Of a DNA stretch of 64,000 nucleotides, positions 35,346 through 46,900 are shown one piece after another; position 1 is the first letter of the stretch; every line of letters starts with the position of its first letter. The notes below the pieces were generated by a model. The model had not been told where the DNA came from. It did not search any database and worked only from the letters and a program-made list of their open reading frames with translations. Origin of the DNA: Lytechinus pictus (taxonomy: Eukaryota; Echinodermata; Echinoidea; Temnopleuroida; Toxopneustidae); the NCBI RefSeq assembly GCF_037042905.1, contig NC_087253.1:4345501-4409500 (forward strand). Reading direction: 5' to 3'. A program made the translations under genes and the position numbers.

Positions 35346-35619
35346 GCACAAAGGAATTAATGCAATCAATCACAAAAATCAACTCAAGGCAATCTCAAAG
35401 ATTTAAGTTCAGCCTGGCGCGCACTATGCCATTTCGTTGCAATCCGAATTTCAAAGAAAGTGCAATAACATTTCATATGAACTTTCCATCCACTAAATTC
35501 TGAGCAATCATAGTTCAGAATTGTGATACGACTACTGAAATCGAAATTCAGTCAAGCTCGAGCCTCCCTGTAGGAATAAAAGCATACTCAATTTCAAATC
35601 AGTATATGACGTCATCATC

Positions 35620-35749
35620 GTGTAGTTGGTTTCACGGTACACCATGTATCTTTCTTGGGCAAGTGTTGGTCCTGAAACTTTGGGTGGTCCTTTTCAGGAC
35701 CAACACTTGCCCAAGAAATATACATGGTGTACCGTGAAACCTACTACAC
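35620..35749. repeat. Palindrome of a histone-type mRNA 3' end
   Basis: Arms of 58 bp (35620-35677 and 35692-35749) with a 14-base spacer and few mismatches. Each arm holds a histone-downstream-element-like word, and one full histone stem-loop spans the spacer side. No histone coding sequence is adjacent. Confidence 0.85.
35686..35701 (+). promoter_or_regulatory. Histone mRNA 3' stem-loop
   Basis: GGTCCTTTTCAGGACC fits the replication-dependent histone consensus (five-base stem, UUUUCA-type loop, RRRCC) bound by SLBP. CAAGAAA follows 10 bases later at 35712-35718, the position of the U7-binding downstream element. On the opposite strand the mirrored arm has the perfect CAAGAAAGA (35649-35657). 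Confidence 0.75.
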
Positions 35750-36353
35750 TATTCTTCTTCGCCATGGAAACCTTCAGAAGTTACGTCATCATCGTCTGCG
35801 ACTTGAAACTGATTTGGACTTTACTCCGAACACAGGGCTTGCCGCAAAGCAAAATTTTGATGCAACTTCAAATAAAATAATTTTTCTTTCTGGAAGCATT
35901 TAATGCGAAATGCGATTTATTACAAATCGTGCGCGTCGCATCAGATAGTGTGCGCTGGGCTTTAAAGGCTCTGATATGGGACTAGTCGACACAAGCAGCC
36001 ATCCAAACAAAAAACTTCCAAGTACAACATTCGTACAGTAACAGCTTGTAACATACTTTTTAATATTTTTTTTTGTCTGATTTTTTTTTCAATGTGTGTG
36101 AAATATGCCAGTCTGATTGGAAATATCAAATACATCTTTACAAATTCAATTCATATTTATCCTTTCATTTTGTCAAAAATTGTCAAGTCAACTGTACTTC
36201 TACAACATACGGGAGAGGTGAATAGTAAATGATACACATCGAGAAGGGCATAGTAATAATTATACACCCAAGTTACTTTTGGAACAGTTTATTGTGTTTG
36301 AACTGTTTCAAAAGTAAAAAGTGTGTAATTATTTCAATTCCCAAGCAAAATGA
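35750..36353. other. No gene recognised
   Basis: Flank of the histone-end palindrome and of the second 75-bp array. Its last 90 bases match the left flank of the first array. Confidence 0.4.
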
Positions 36354-36567
36354 TGTGCATCATTTGTTTTATAAGATAGTGATGCAGATCCTTGTTATTT
36401 GATAAAACATCCCCATCTCAAAACATGTGCATTATTTGTTTTATAAGATAGTGATGCAGATCCTTGTTATTTGATAAAACATCCCCATCTCAAAACATGT
36501 GCATTATTTGTTTTATAAGATAGTGATGCAGATCCTTGTTATTTGATAAACCATCCTCATCTCAAAA
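36354..36567. repeat. 75-bp tandem repeat array (3 units)
   Basis: Three nearly identical 74-bp units (ATTTGTTTTATAAGATAGTG, GATGCAGATCCTTG). The right flank again has ATGACCGGTCAA and TTTCAGCCAATCA. Confidence 0.88.
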
Positions 36568-38800
36568 GTATGACCGGTCAATCTAACAAGTCATTAGCCA
36601 AAATTAATGACTGGTCACCTGATCAATTTCAGCCAATCAGGATCCATCATATCATCATTTTATAACAATTCATACCCTCTCAAGTATAAATACATCTTCT
36701 TTTGTGAAAGAGACATCAAAATCTGTAAACGTCTAGAATTATGAACACTTTGTTAGAATATTTTTATCCAAGTTTCAAGCTTGGCTTTACAATATGAATA
36801 TTCACAAACAATTTACACAAAATACCATCAACATTCAAAGTGAAAACATTCATATTTTTTTCGCTATTTTGCTCCATCATGCAATGCATTTATACGGCAA
36901 TAGAGTCACCATTTCTTCTTTTAGAATATATCTAGTCAGTATTTTGTCAGAAATTTACAGTAGAAAAACAATTATTGTAACGTCACAAAGTCAATCCGTA
37001 GTACCATTCATACATACCCAATTCATTGGCTATGAAACATCTCTTTACCACAAGAAGCAATCAACACATTTGACCTGTTCCGGGGTCAAAGTTCAATGAG
37101 TGCCCTATTCACACAAGAAATAATATCGTCATTGGGGTGTAAAACCTTGTATCCCAAAATGAATATGAATTTGAAAACAGCTCAGAAAAAGCTGAATTTT
37201 ATGATTATGACATAGGCAGCAACCTTCTTTTGCCTAAAAATATCTCGACATAAATTACCAGAATGTTTTCAGACAGTATGAGTTTCTTTTCAGCTGTTGT
37301 CAATTTTTTTTCTTCAAAATTTTGAGTTACAAGATTTTAACACTCGGTGACAAAGTCCTACAATAACTTGGAACTAAAACATTTCAAATCATATTTGGAC
37401 GTTTGAAAAATAATAAAAAAAGGCTTTGAGAATATAAATAGAATGTATTGTAACCTACACACATGGATACATACACGGCTGTGATACACATGCACTACAT
37501 GATCCACTTCTGAGCAAATTTGAGCTAGTGTTTTTCAGGTTGGGACCCGTTTTTTACAACTTTGGGAGCAGCCATAAGAAAACAGTTTCTAATAACAATT
37601 TTTTTCTACAGAAAATAGAAGAAAGCCACATGTATTCAAAATATGACAGGTTTTCAAAATTTAATCTCATCAGTTACCAGAATAAAATGATCTAATTATT
37701 GACGGTACATGCCACATGCATTCTTTATATAATAATTTTCTAATTCAATTCAGTGGAAAATTAGTTCAAAATCAACCCATTCTCTATAAACAAGGAAGTT
37801 TTTACAATAAACTGAAATCTGTATTTAATTGGTCTCACTTTGAAAGATAATTTTGGAATACACAGCTGCTTAAAAAATAAAAGTACAAAAAAAAAAGAAC
37901 TTTAAAATCATTCAGAATAGTTCGGAATAAGAAATTGCAGTTTGATAGAATATTTCTAATAGTAAAAAAAAAATGATTTCAACCAGTAGAAACAATGATG
38001 GCACATATGTCAAAGGTATGGTAGTGGCAAAAACACAAATTAATAATATTTTATGTAAAATAATCAGCAGTAACAAGTTGCAGCTCTCTCCAGTTCAAAG
38101 GCAAATTTGTTTAAAATATTACTTTCTTATGGCTCTTGTGTGTTTTACATAGTAGTGGCTGCGTTCATGCAATTTCTGAACACAGAACACACACTATGTT
38201 AACATTGTGAAGCAATCTTTCGGCAAAAAGCGTAAAAACACAATTTTTGGTAGATAGGATTCTGGCCAACATCACATTTAAAAGTAGATCTTGTTTTCAG
38301 TGTGTAATGATTAAATTCTCAAAGCGTAAATTTGACCGTGTTCCAACTTATGCACGTGTCAAAATGCGATACTGGATTGAAGTTGCTCTTGAATGTAACT
38401 GTATCGAGGTCTTCGACTTGTGGAGCTCTACTGCTCAAAATGCCCTCCGAAATCAAGAGTTAATGGTGGATGTGCGTCAGTGCGAAGAAAGCCTGCAGGT
38501 CCAAGGCTCGGAACGATAATCGCAAGGTAAACGTGCGGCTCAAGGATGGGATGGGCAGGATGATCGAACGATTGCTGGTAAAAAATATCTAGTAGTAAAT
38601 TCGTAGCCGCCGCGGTGGATTCTCTCGCTTCTATTTTTCAGTCTAGAGAATAAAGGACTCGCTTTGCTCCAAATAAAGTAGTCCCACAAGGTGAGGTTGT
38701 TTCGCCACCTTGTACATTCCCAAGGCATTATGGGCAAGACAAGGATATGATGGGATAAGTCTACTGCTGGTTACACTCAGCTGGCTTCTGACCGTCCTAA
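36568..38800. other. No gene recognised
   Basis: AT-rich intergenic DNA. The open frame at 38247-38519 has no recognisable domain. The missing last NAP1 exon and 3' untranslated region could be here, but I found no match to a NAP C terminus. Confidence 0.4.
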
Positions 38801-38810
38801 GGCAATGTGA

Positions 38811-39770
38811 GAGAGAGAAGGGCGAGAATGAATGAATGAATAGGAAGGAAGGAGAAAGCGTACAGGAAGGAATGAAAAGTGAAGGAATTGAAAGAATACG
38901 AGATACAAGATGAAAATGAATGAATAAGAAAGCAGAAAGAGCGCAGGAAAGAGGCGAGGTAAGTGAAAGAATATGAGACAGAAAGATGAAAATGAATGAG
39001 TAGGAAAGAAAAAAGAGCGCAGGCAAGAGAGGTGAGGTAAGTGAAATAACATGAGACAGAAAGATAAAAACGAATGAATAGGAAGGAGAGCAAGCACAAA
39101 AAGGAAAGAAGTGTTAAGGAAAAGAGGTATGTGAGTGACAGAATGAAAATCAATAGGAAGAAAGAGCGCAGGAAAGAGAGGTGAAGGAATTTAAAGAATA
39201 TGAGACAGAAAGAGGAAAACGATAAAAAGGAAGGAGAGCAAGCACAAAAAGGAATGAGGCATGAAGGAATAGAAGTACATGTATGTGATTGACATGAATA
39301 GGAAGATGAAAGAGCCCAGGAAGGAATGAACAGTGAAGGAAAGAATATGAGTGACAGAAGAACGAAAATGAAAAGCACAAGAAAAAGAGGTAAAGGTATT
39401 GACAGAATACGAGGCAGAAAGATGAAAATGAATGAATAGGCAAAAGGAGCACAGGAAGGAACGACAGGTGAACAAATTGAAAGAACACAAGAAAAAGGAT
39501 AGGAATAAACGGACAAAAACGGAAAGAGTAGATAAGGCAATGAAGATAAATGAGCGACAGAAGGTTAAAATAGGACAAAGGCAGGAGAGCAAGGGGAGGA
39601 ACAAAAGGTTGGGGATGGTAGAGGAGTAAAGAAGGGGAAACATTGCAGGCAAAACGTCACAGGAAACATGATAGATAGACGGGAAAATTGTTGACAGAGC
39701 GGATGGAAAGGAAGAGATCGGAGTGGAATGCAGGGATTGGCAAGGGGGAAGAAAAAACAAAATAATGCAA
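38811..39770. repeat. Purine-rich degenerate repeat tract (about 1 kb)
   Basis: The plus strand is mostly A and G (words such as GAATGAATAGGAAGGA and AAGAGAGGTGAAG recur). The long Phe/Ser/Leu-rich frames on the minus strand follow from this composition and are not genes. Confidence 0.9.
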
Positions 39771-40896
39771 GGGTATAAACATTAAGCATGCAAACAAATA
39801 TCCATTCACAATTGAAGGGGTAAATATTTCATGCAAATTGAAGCGCAGCAAAGACCTGAAGTAAAGGGGGGGGGGGGGAGCCTCCTGTATCTCTCATTCC
39901 TTTTACCCCCAAGTGAAGTTATTTTTGCTTTAATCCATGCTATTCAATAACTATCTGGAAAAGTAGAAGTTGGTTTGAAGTTCAGTGTTCACTAAAGCAT
40001 GAAATGTGTACTGTGCAATCCCGGTGAAACTTCCCAGTAGAAAAAAAAAAGTGGCATCTTGTCTTTTATTTAACTAAACAACTTCAACTTTTGAGAAAAT
40101 ACTTTCAGATAATTTAACAATTTTTACTTTTGGAAACTAAAATTAATATTTTAGCTTTTCACAAAAAACCTATAATTCTCTGGTCATTTAAATTTTTTAG
40201 TGTGGCTGGTCACATAGTGACTTTTTTTTTGCCACGACATGGATGAATCGTTTGAGTATTTCGTCTCTAATTAAAGAAAAGGTTCTGCTCTAACCATGTG
40301 TCAAATTTATTATCAAACCATATATGATTGTGATAGCTATCTCTGAATACAAGTTTCCTTTTTTCTGGGACGCACTTTGTAGAAAAGTTTAACTTTGAAA
40401 ATGAGCAGGGGATGCCACTTAATTTTTTTAATTTTTTTTTTATATAAGTCTGAAAACCATCTTGAACGATCCCATTCCAGCATAGGAAATACATAAGGGT
40501 GAGGGGTAATTTGCCCAAATCTCCCCTAAAATTCCTCCAAAATGCATGCTTTGGGGGGACCATTCTTTCTAGAGTTGCCCCAAGATCTGTCACAAACAAT
40601 ATTCAAGATTATTCAGAAAATCAAAATTATGACTATGGCAAAATAATGATATTTACTGCATAAGTGCTTTTTACCCCTAATAAGGTAGCCTCTAAAATGA
40701 CAGAAATTTCACAAACGCACCAGTGTGGTAAAAAAGATAGCCTCTAAAAAATGAAACTCAGTCCCTACCCTACCCCGCTCCTACATGAAAAAAGGGGTTT
40801 CCTAGAGCTGAAATATTTTGAAAAAAAAAAAAATCTAAATTCAGACTTTAGTCTTAAAAGCGGCAGCCCTGAATGACCGGAATCAGTAATACAAAC
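39771..40896. other. No gene recognised; NAP1 3' side
   Basis: Includes a 13-base G run near 39867. 40497-40700 is a repeat with an inverted relative at 58370-58625. The NAP1 end is expected below 40897 but was not located. Confidence 0.4.
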
Positions 40897-40983
40897 CTTT
40901 CCTGGTTCGAAGTCAGGATCGTTGTCGTCTTCCTCATCACCTTCTTCCCCTTCTGGGTCATCGTCGTCCTGTTCTTCCTCAAA
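40897..40983 (-). CDS. Nap1: NAP1 exon 12, acidic tail
   Basis: 29 codons, FEEEQDDDDPEGEEGDEEDD then NDPDFEPGK. Acceptor GTTTAG, donor GTTTGT (unusual). Phase 0. At least one short further exon is needed for the stop. Confidence 0.85.
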
Positions 40984-43900
40984 CTAAACAAATCAAAAAA
41001 GAAAATGAAGTTTAGTCAGGTAATATTTTGATTGTACATGTACTGTGTTATTTCATCCACCCTCAGTTACATAATATTCTCACAAGATGATGTCAGAGGG
41101 TTCAATTTTGATGTTTTTAAAGGAATCCTAAATCAAAATCTCTTCACCAATATCTGAATGGAACAACCCATCAGGGGTACAACCACAATCTAGCTTGATC
41201 ACAACCATTCTCAATGGTAGGGGTGCTTACTTCATTTCATATTCTCTCCAGTGAAGGTCAACTGTAGGAATGATCCTTTCTCCTATTAGATGACAAATCT
41301 TAATACATATTTACCCATATTTCAATGGAATAAACCATAATTTAAACAGACATTCTAGCCTGGACACAACCATTCTCAATAATAGGGGTGTTTACCTCAT
41401 CATCTTCTATAGCCTCTCCTGTGAAGTATAGGAATGCTCTAGGAATAATCTTTTCTCGTATCAAGTGACTGATCTCAAAATATATTTACCCATATTTCAA
41501 TGGAATAAACCATAATTTAAACAGACATTCTAGCCTGGACACAACCATTCTCAATAATAGGGGTGTTTACCTCATCATCTTCTATAGCCTCTCCTGTGAA
41601 GTATAGGAATGCTCTAGGAATAATCTTTTCTCGTATCAAGTGACCAATCTCAAAATATATTTACCCATATTTCAATGGACCAATCTATTAACTGTATACA
41701 AACATACTATTCTGGACTCGACCATTCTCAATAATAGGGGTATTTACCTCATCATCTTCTATTGCCTCTCCTGTGAAGTAAAGGACCGCTCTGGGAATAA
41801 TCCTTTCTCGTATCAGATGACCAATCTCAAAATCTGCGCTTAATAATGCTTCAGTCTCTTCGTCCTGCAGTCAACAAAGAAAAAAATATATAAAAAATAA
41901 TTAATACAAAATATATGAATATACAGTAGCTTAAAGGAGAATGAAACCCTTGAAACTAGCTGAATCGATATCAAAGAGAACAAGTGGAATGCCTCTGGCC
42001 GTCTCACCTGCATCACGCGATTCAATATAGCAGCAGTGCTGATTTTGAAAACTACTATAACTCGCACAAGATGTTCAGTGATACTTGGTTACTCTTATTT
42101 CCACGTTTTATGAACTAGACCAATACACTTATAGAGATATGATGGCAATTCAACAAATACCCCCAACGTGGCCAAAGTTCTTTGACCTTACATGACCTTT
42201 GACCTTGATCATGTGACCTGAAACTCGCACAGGATGTTCAGTGATACTTGATTACTATTATGTCCAAGTTTTATGAACTAGACCAACACACTTTCAAATT
42301 TATGGCTGTAATTCAACAAATACCCAAATTTGGCCAAAGTTCATTGACCCTAAATGACCTTTGACCTTGATCATGTGACCTGAAACTTGCACAGGATGTT
42401 CAGTAATACTTGATAACTATTATGTCCAAGTTTCATGAATCAGATCCATAAACTTTCAAAGTTATGATGGTAATTCAACAGATACCCCCAATTCGGCCAA
42501 AGTTCATTGACCCTAAATGACCTTTGACCTTGGTCATGTGACGTGAAACTCATGCAGGATGTTCAGTGATACTTGATTAACCTTATGTATAAGTTTCATG
42601 AACTAGGTCCATATATTTTCTAAGTTATGATGACATTTCAAAAACTTAACCTTAGGTTAAGATTTTGATGTTGATTCCCCCAACATGGTCTAAGTTCATT
42701 GACCCTAAATGACCTTTGACCTTGGTCATGTGACATGAAACTCAGGCAGGATGTTCAGTAATACTTGATTAACCTTATGGCCAAGTTTCATGAACTAGGT
42801 CCATATACTTTCTAAGTTATGCTGTCATTTCAAAAACTTAACCTCAGGTTAAGATTTGGTGTTGACGCCGCCGCCGTCGCCGTCGGAAAAGCGGCGCCTA
42901 TAGTCTCACTCTGCTATGCAGGTGAGACAAAAATCAAAGAAACATATTGTTGAAAGTTTGAAGAAGATTGAATGAATAATAAGAAATTAATGAGCATTTG
43001 AATATTGAGATCACTAATGCCATGTAGTTCCTCCCATTGGCAATGCGACCAAGATCTGTGAAGTCACACACGTACAACTCCCTCATTACTTTAGTACTTA
43101 TTTCACTTATATTCTCACTTTTACAGAGTCAGAGTCTATCACAAGGTGAGGTTTTTTTCTTATGAGAGGACAAGTACAGAGGTTTCACAACATTATATCA
43201 TTGATGAATCGTTTGTCATATGATTAGAATGAGCAAAAAGAGATGTTTTGGGGTATATTTTCAGTGTCCAAAAGGGGAGAATTGTTCATCTGTGACATCA
43301 TAGATCTTGGTCGCATTGCCAATGAGAGGATCTCCATAGCATTAGTGATCTCGACATTCAAATGCTCATAACTCTTCTATTGCTAGTCCTATTTTACTCA
43401 AACTTTTGTTGATCTTATTCTTTGATTTTTCTGCTTACACAAAAGCTAACTTGCTCCAAGAGTTTCATTCTCCTTTAATAGGCAAGGAATAGTGAAACTG
43501 GGCGTCGTGGCGTGCGCCTGTTATCCAAGCTACATAGGGGAAGTTATGAATTGATGCACAATTTCGAGGTTCGAGCCGTGGTCATGTCTTTCGGATAGAG
43601 GCGTTGGAGGTCCGTCCCAAGTTGTAAAAAAAAAACATATCTGATAGATACACGTCTGAAAAAACTTATGTCACTCAGAAGAAAAAAATGTGAATAAATC
43701 TATCCGAGCTACGCTTCTGGCACACTTTTTGTATCAGCTTTCTGACATCCTTGGAACCAAACTTTGACGCTTACATCAATATGGATACAGGATTTAGCAC
43801 TCCATATTTCATTTCATATTTGTCAAAATTTAGATCCCTAAAGGCCACCGCATACCTTATGACCGTTTGTGATCCAAATTTTGGAACAAATCGCATTTTG

Positions 43901-46900
43901 CTCATTTTCTGAAAATGTAAATGGAACATATCATTATACTAATATAACCATTTGGAAAGATTGCAAGCCTTTATTTTGGAGTAAAGGCCAAATTAGTTTC
44001 AAATCGTAGCCAATCGTACGACTGCTATGACGTCATTACGACTAGATATTAAATTCGCTTTTATTCTGAAAAGGATGATAGCATAGACACAGATTTCAAC
44101 ATAGGTATTCGTACAATGATTTAGAACATTACACAGTAAGATATTCCAAGTCTCAATATTAGCATCAAATTCTACTACATTTTATTCTGCAATCGGGTCG
44201 CAGACCAATCATAAGGTGTGCGGTCGCCTTAATGTGTCTTAAGAATGGTTGACTTGCCTGAGGTCAAGCCTACTTTTAACTCATAAAAGGAGCAGATAAC
44301 ACTCAAAGCTATTGGAATCAAAAGGTTTGTCCCCGCAGAAGTTTTTAAATGATTAGAAAACAAGTTCATATATGTCGAAACAAATAGAGTAAAACTAAAA
44401 AAAAAAATGAGAACAGATCTAACATGTAAAATAATCAGAACATTGTGAAAAAAGACAAAATCTTCAAACATATTAGTGGTTACAAAATAATATAAAAGTA
44501 ATTATGTAAAAATAACTAGGCTTTGTACATAGGCCAAATATCTTGTACACAAATTTTTGTCTGCATGTTATTATGATGCTTTGCAGAATATATAAAATTC
44601 ATAACTACATTATGGAAATATTGAAAGATTTTCAATGTATACCAAATGTCACAAATACATAACCATTAACAACACAACTTTTTTTTAAAGAAAGGACTCG
44701 AAGGAGAAAAAAAATCAAATATGAAAACAATTTAAATTGAATGAAAATGAGTTTTACTTCCGAAAACTATTTTATTACCTCCTCTTCGTCTTCCTGTAAA
44801 AAGAAAATATTTTTTCTGGTTATAGAATTTTCTCTACAGTACAGGCCATAAGTTTGGGTCCGCCCTCAGATTTAAAACAAAATTATACACCACATCCTGC
44901 ATTCCGAATTCAAATTGTATTGATACTGGATGGGCTATGGTTTCCAACAGAAATTACAGCTTAATTACATATTTTTGTAGAGAGTTTTTGCCCCCATTTT
45001 GGATTAAAAATACACTACTAATCACTGCTTTACAGATTCTTGGCATGCGATCTAAAAGTTCTTTTTTTTTAAATATGATGCTGACAATGATTCCCATGCT
45101 GATCTTTAGCATTGAACATCTGATAAAGTGATATATACTAAGCATGTATCATTATCATTTTCTTTCCAGGATATACAACCACCTTCAGGGACAACCGGAA
45201 GACATACCCGAATGAGAGTGCTTTTTGACAGACATTTATATATTCATTATCAAAGTTCAAACCTGTACTGCATTTCCCCCTCTAATTTGCTCTGCAGTGC
45301 ATTGTGAATCGAATGCCAGGAGTCCTCTGTGCCATTGCCAGTTTTTGTCAGTTCGTGCCAATGCAAAGCAGTTGTGGTGCCTGGTAGCGTGCAGTGGCTC
45401 AAAAGGCCTCCCAACTGGTGCGTAGCAGTGCCAAAAATTGAATTTGGAGCGACAAGAATTTCATAATGCTAAAAATGAATTGGTGCAAACTGGGAAAACT
45501 GGTGACGGCCCAGTCAGGGTTCCCAGCTTTTCAAGAAAACAAAATTCCCTAAATTGTTCCCTGATGAAGTTTAAAATTCCCTGATCCCATTCCCAGTTTT
45601 GCATGTTTTCTAAGTTGTTGCAGAGAATTATATGTATTTCCAGTATAAGAACAATAATGTAAAACTCATTACTACCTCCATAACCAGTGGAAGTTGTTTT
45701 GATATGTAACAACACATAACAGAGTCTGACTGACTACTGTGCTTTCGACTTTTGGGCTGATAAAATTTTGTGATTTTTCCCTGACTGGTAAAAAATAAAG
45801 ACAGTGGACTCCTGGCATAATTAAGATGGAAAGTCCTCCGTATAATTCCAATTTATCATTATCATTTGATTACTTACAACTTCTTCTTCTGTTGCTTTGG
45901 GTGGGTTGAAGAAATTAAAGAACGAGTCGGTCTGAACTGTCTTGGTTACGAGACGGGTTGTTCCTCGTCCCTTGTGCTTCTGTTTCTTCTTAATAACTTT
46001 CACTGTGACGTTCTTGTTCTTCTTCCAGTCAATCTCACATCTGTAAAATTGAATTTGATGGTAGAAAAATTGTGTAAACTACAAGGTTGCCTTGCTAAAA
46101 ATTATTTCATTTCATATGAAGTATGCTGACTTACGCAAAAAATTTGAATTTGGCGGTTAATCTTTCAATAAAGCCACAGAACTGCAATATTCTTTTGTTT
46201 AGAGCCTCTTTGAGGGATAGTGATCAAATGCACTCAAAAATATGGTATCAAAATGTTTCTATATATGCTCTATTGACTTAAAATTTCTAGTGTATTTCTT
46301 ATATTTCTTATTTTATTGTTTCTTTCGAAGGAAATTCTTTGCAATACTTCCGGTCAAATATGAAACAAGTGGAATGCCTCTGGCCGTCTCACCTGCATCA
46401 CGCGATTCAATATAGCAGCAGTGCTGATTTTGAAAACTACTATAACTCGCACAAGATGTTCAGTGATACTTGGTTACTCTTATTTCCACATTTTATGAAC
46501 TAGACCAATACACTTATAGAGATATGATGGCAATTCAACAAATACCCCCAACGTGGCCAAAGTTCTTTGACCTTACATGACCTTTGACCTTGATCATGTG
46601 ACCTGAAACTCGCACAGGATGTTCAGTGATACTTGATTACTATTATGTCCAAGTTTTATGAACTAGACCAACACACTTTCAAATTTATGGCTGTAATTCA
46701 ACAAATACCCCAATTTGGCCAAAGTTCATTGACCCTAAATGACCTTTGACCTTGATCATGTGACCTGAAACTTGCACAGGATGTTCAGTAATACTTGATT
46801 ACTATTATGTCCAAGTTTCATGAATCAGATCCATAAACTTTCAAAGTTATGATGGTAATTCAACAGATACCCCCAATTCGGCCAAAGTTCATTGACCCTA

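Noticed and set aside
35189..35503. 104-codon open frame
   Set aside because: It overlaps a truncated MITE and the remainder has no recognisable domain or splice context.
38247..38519. 90-codon open frame near the NAP1 3' side
   Set aside because: Wrong strand for NAP1, no domain recognised, no flanking exons; possible chance frame.
38777..39760. Several overlapping long minus-strand open frames rich in Phe, Ser and Leu (up to 247 codons)
   Set aside because: They are produced by the purine-rich plus strand, which has few stop words on the complement; several frames are open at once and none has a domain.
45160..45430. Possible additional NAP1 exon in the large intron
   Set aside because: No frame here matches NAP proteins and the known exons already join without a gap.
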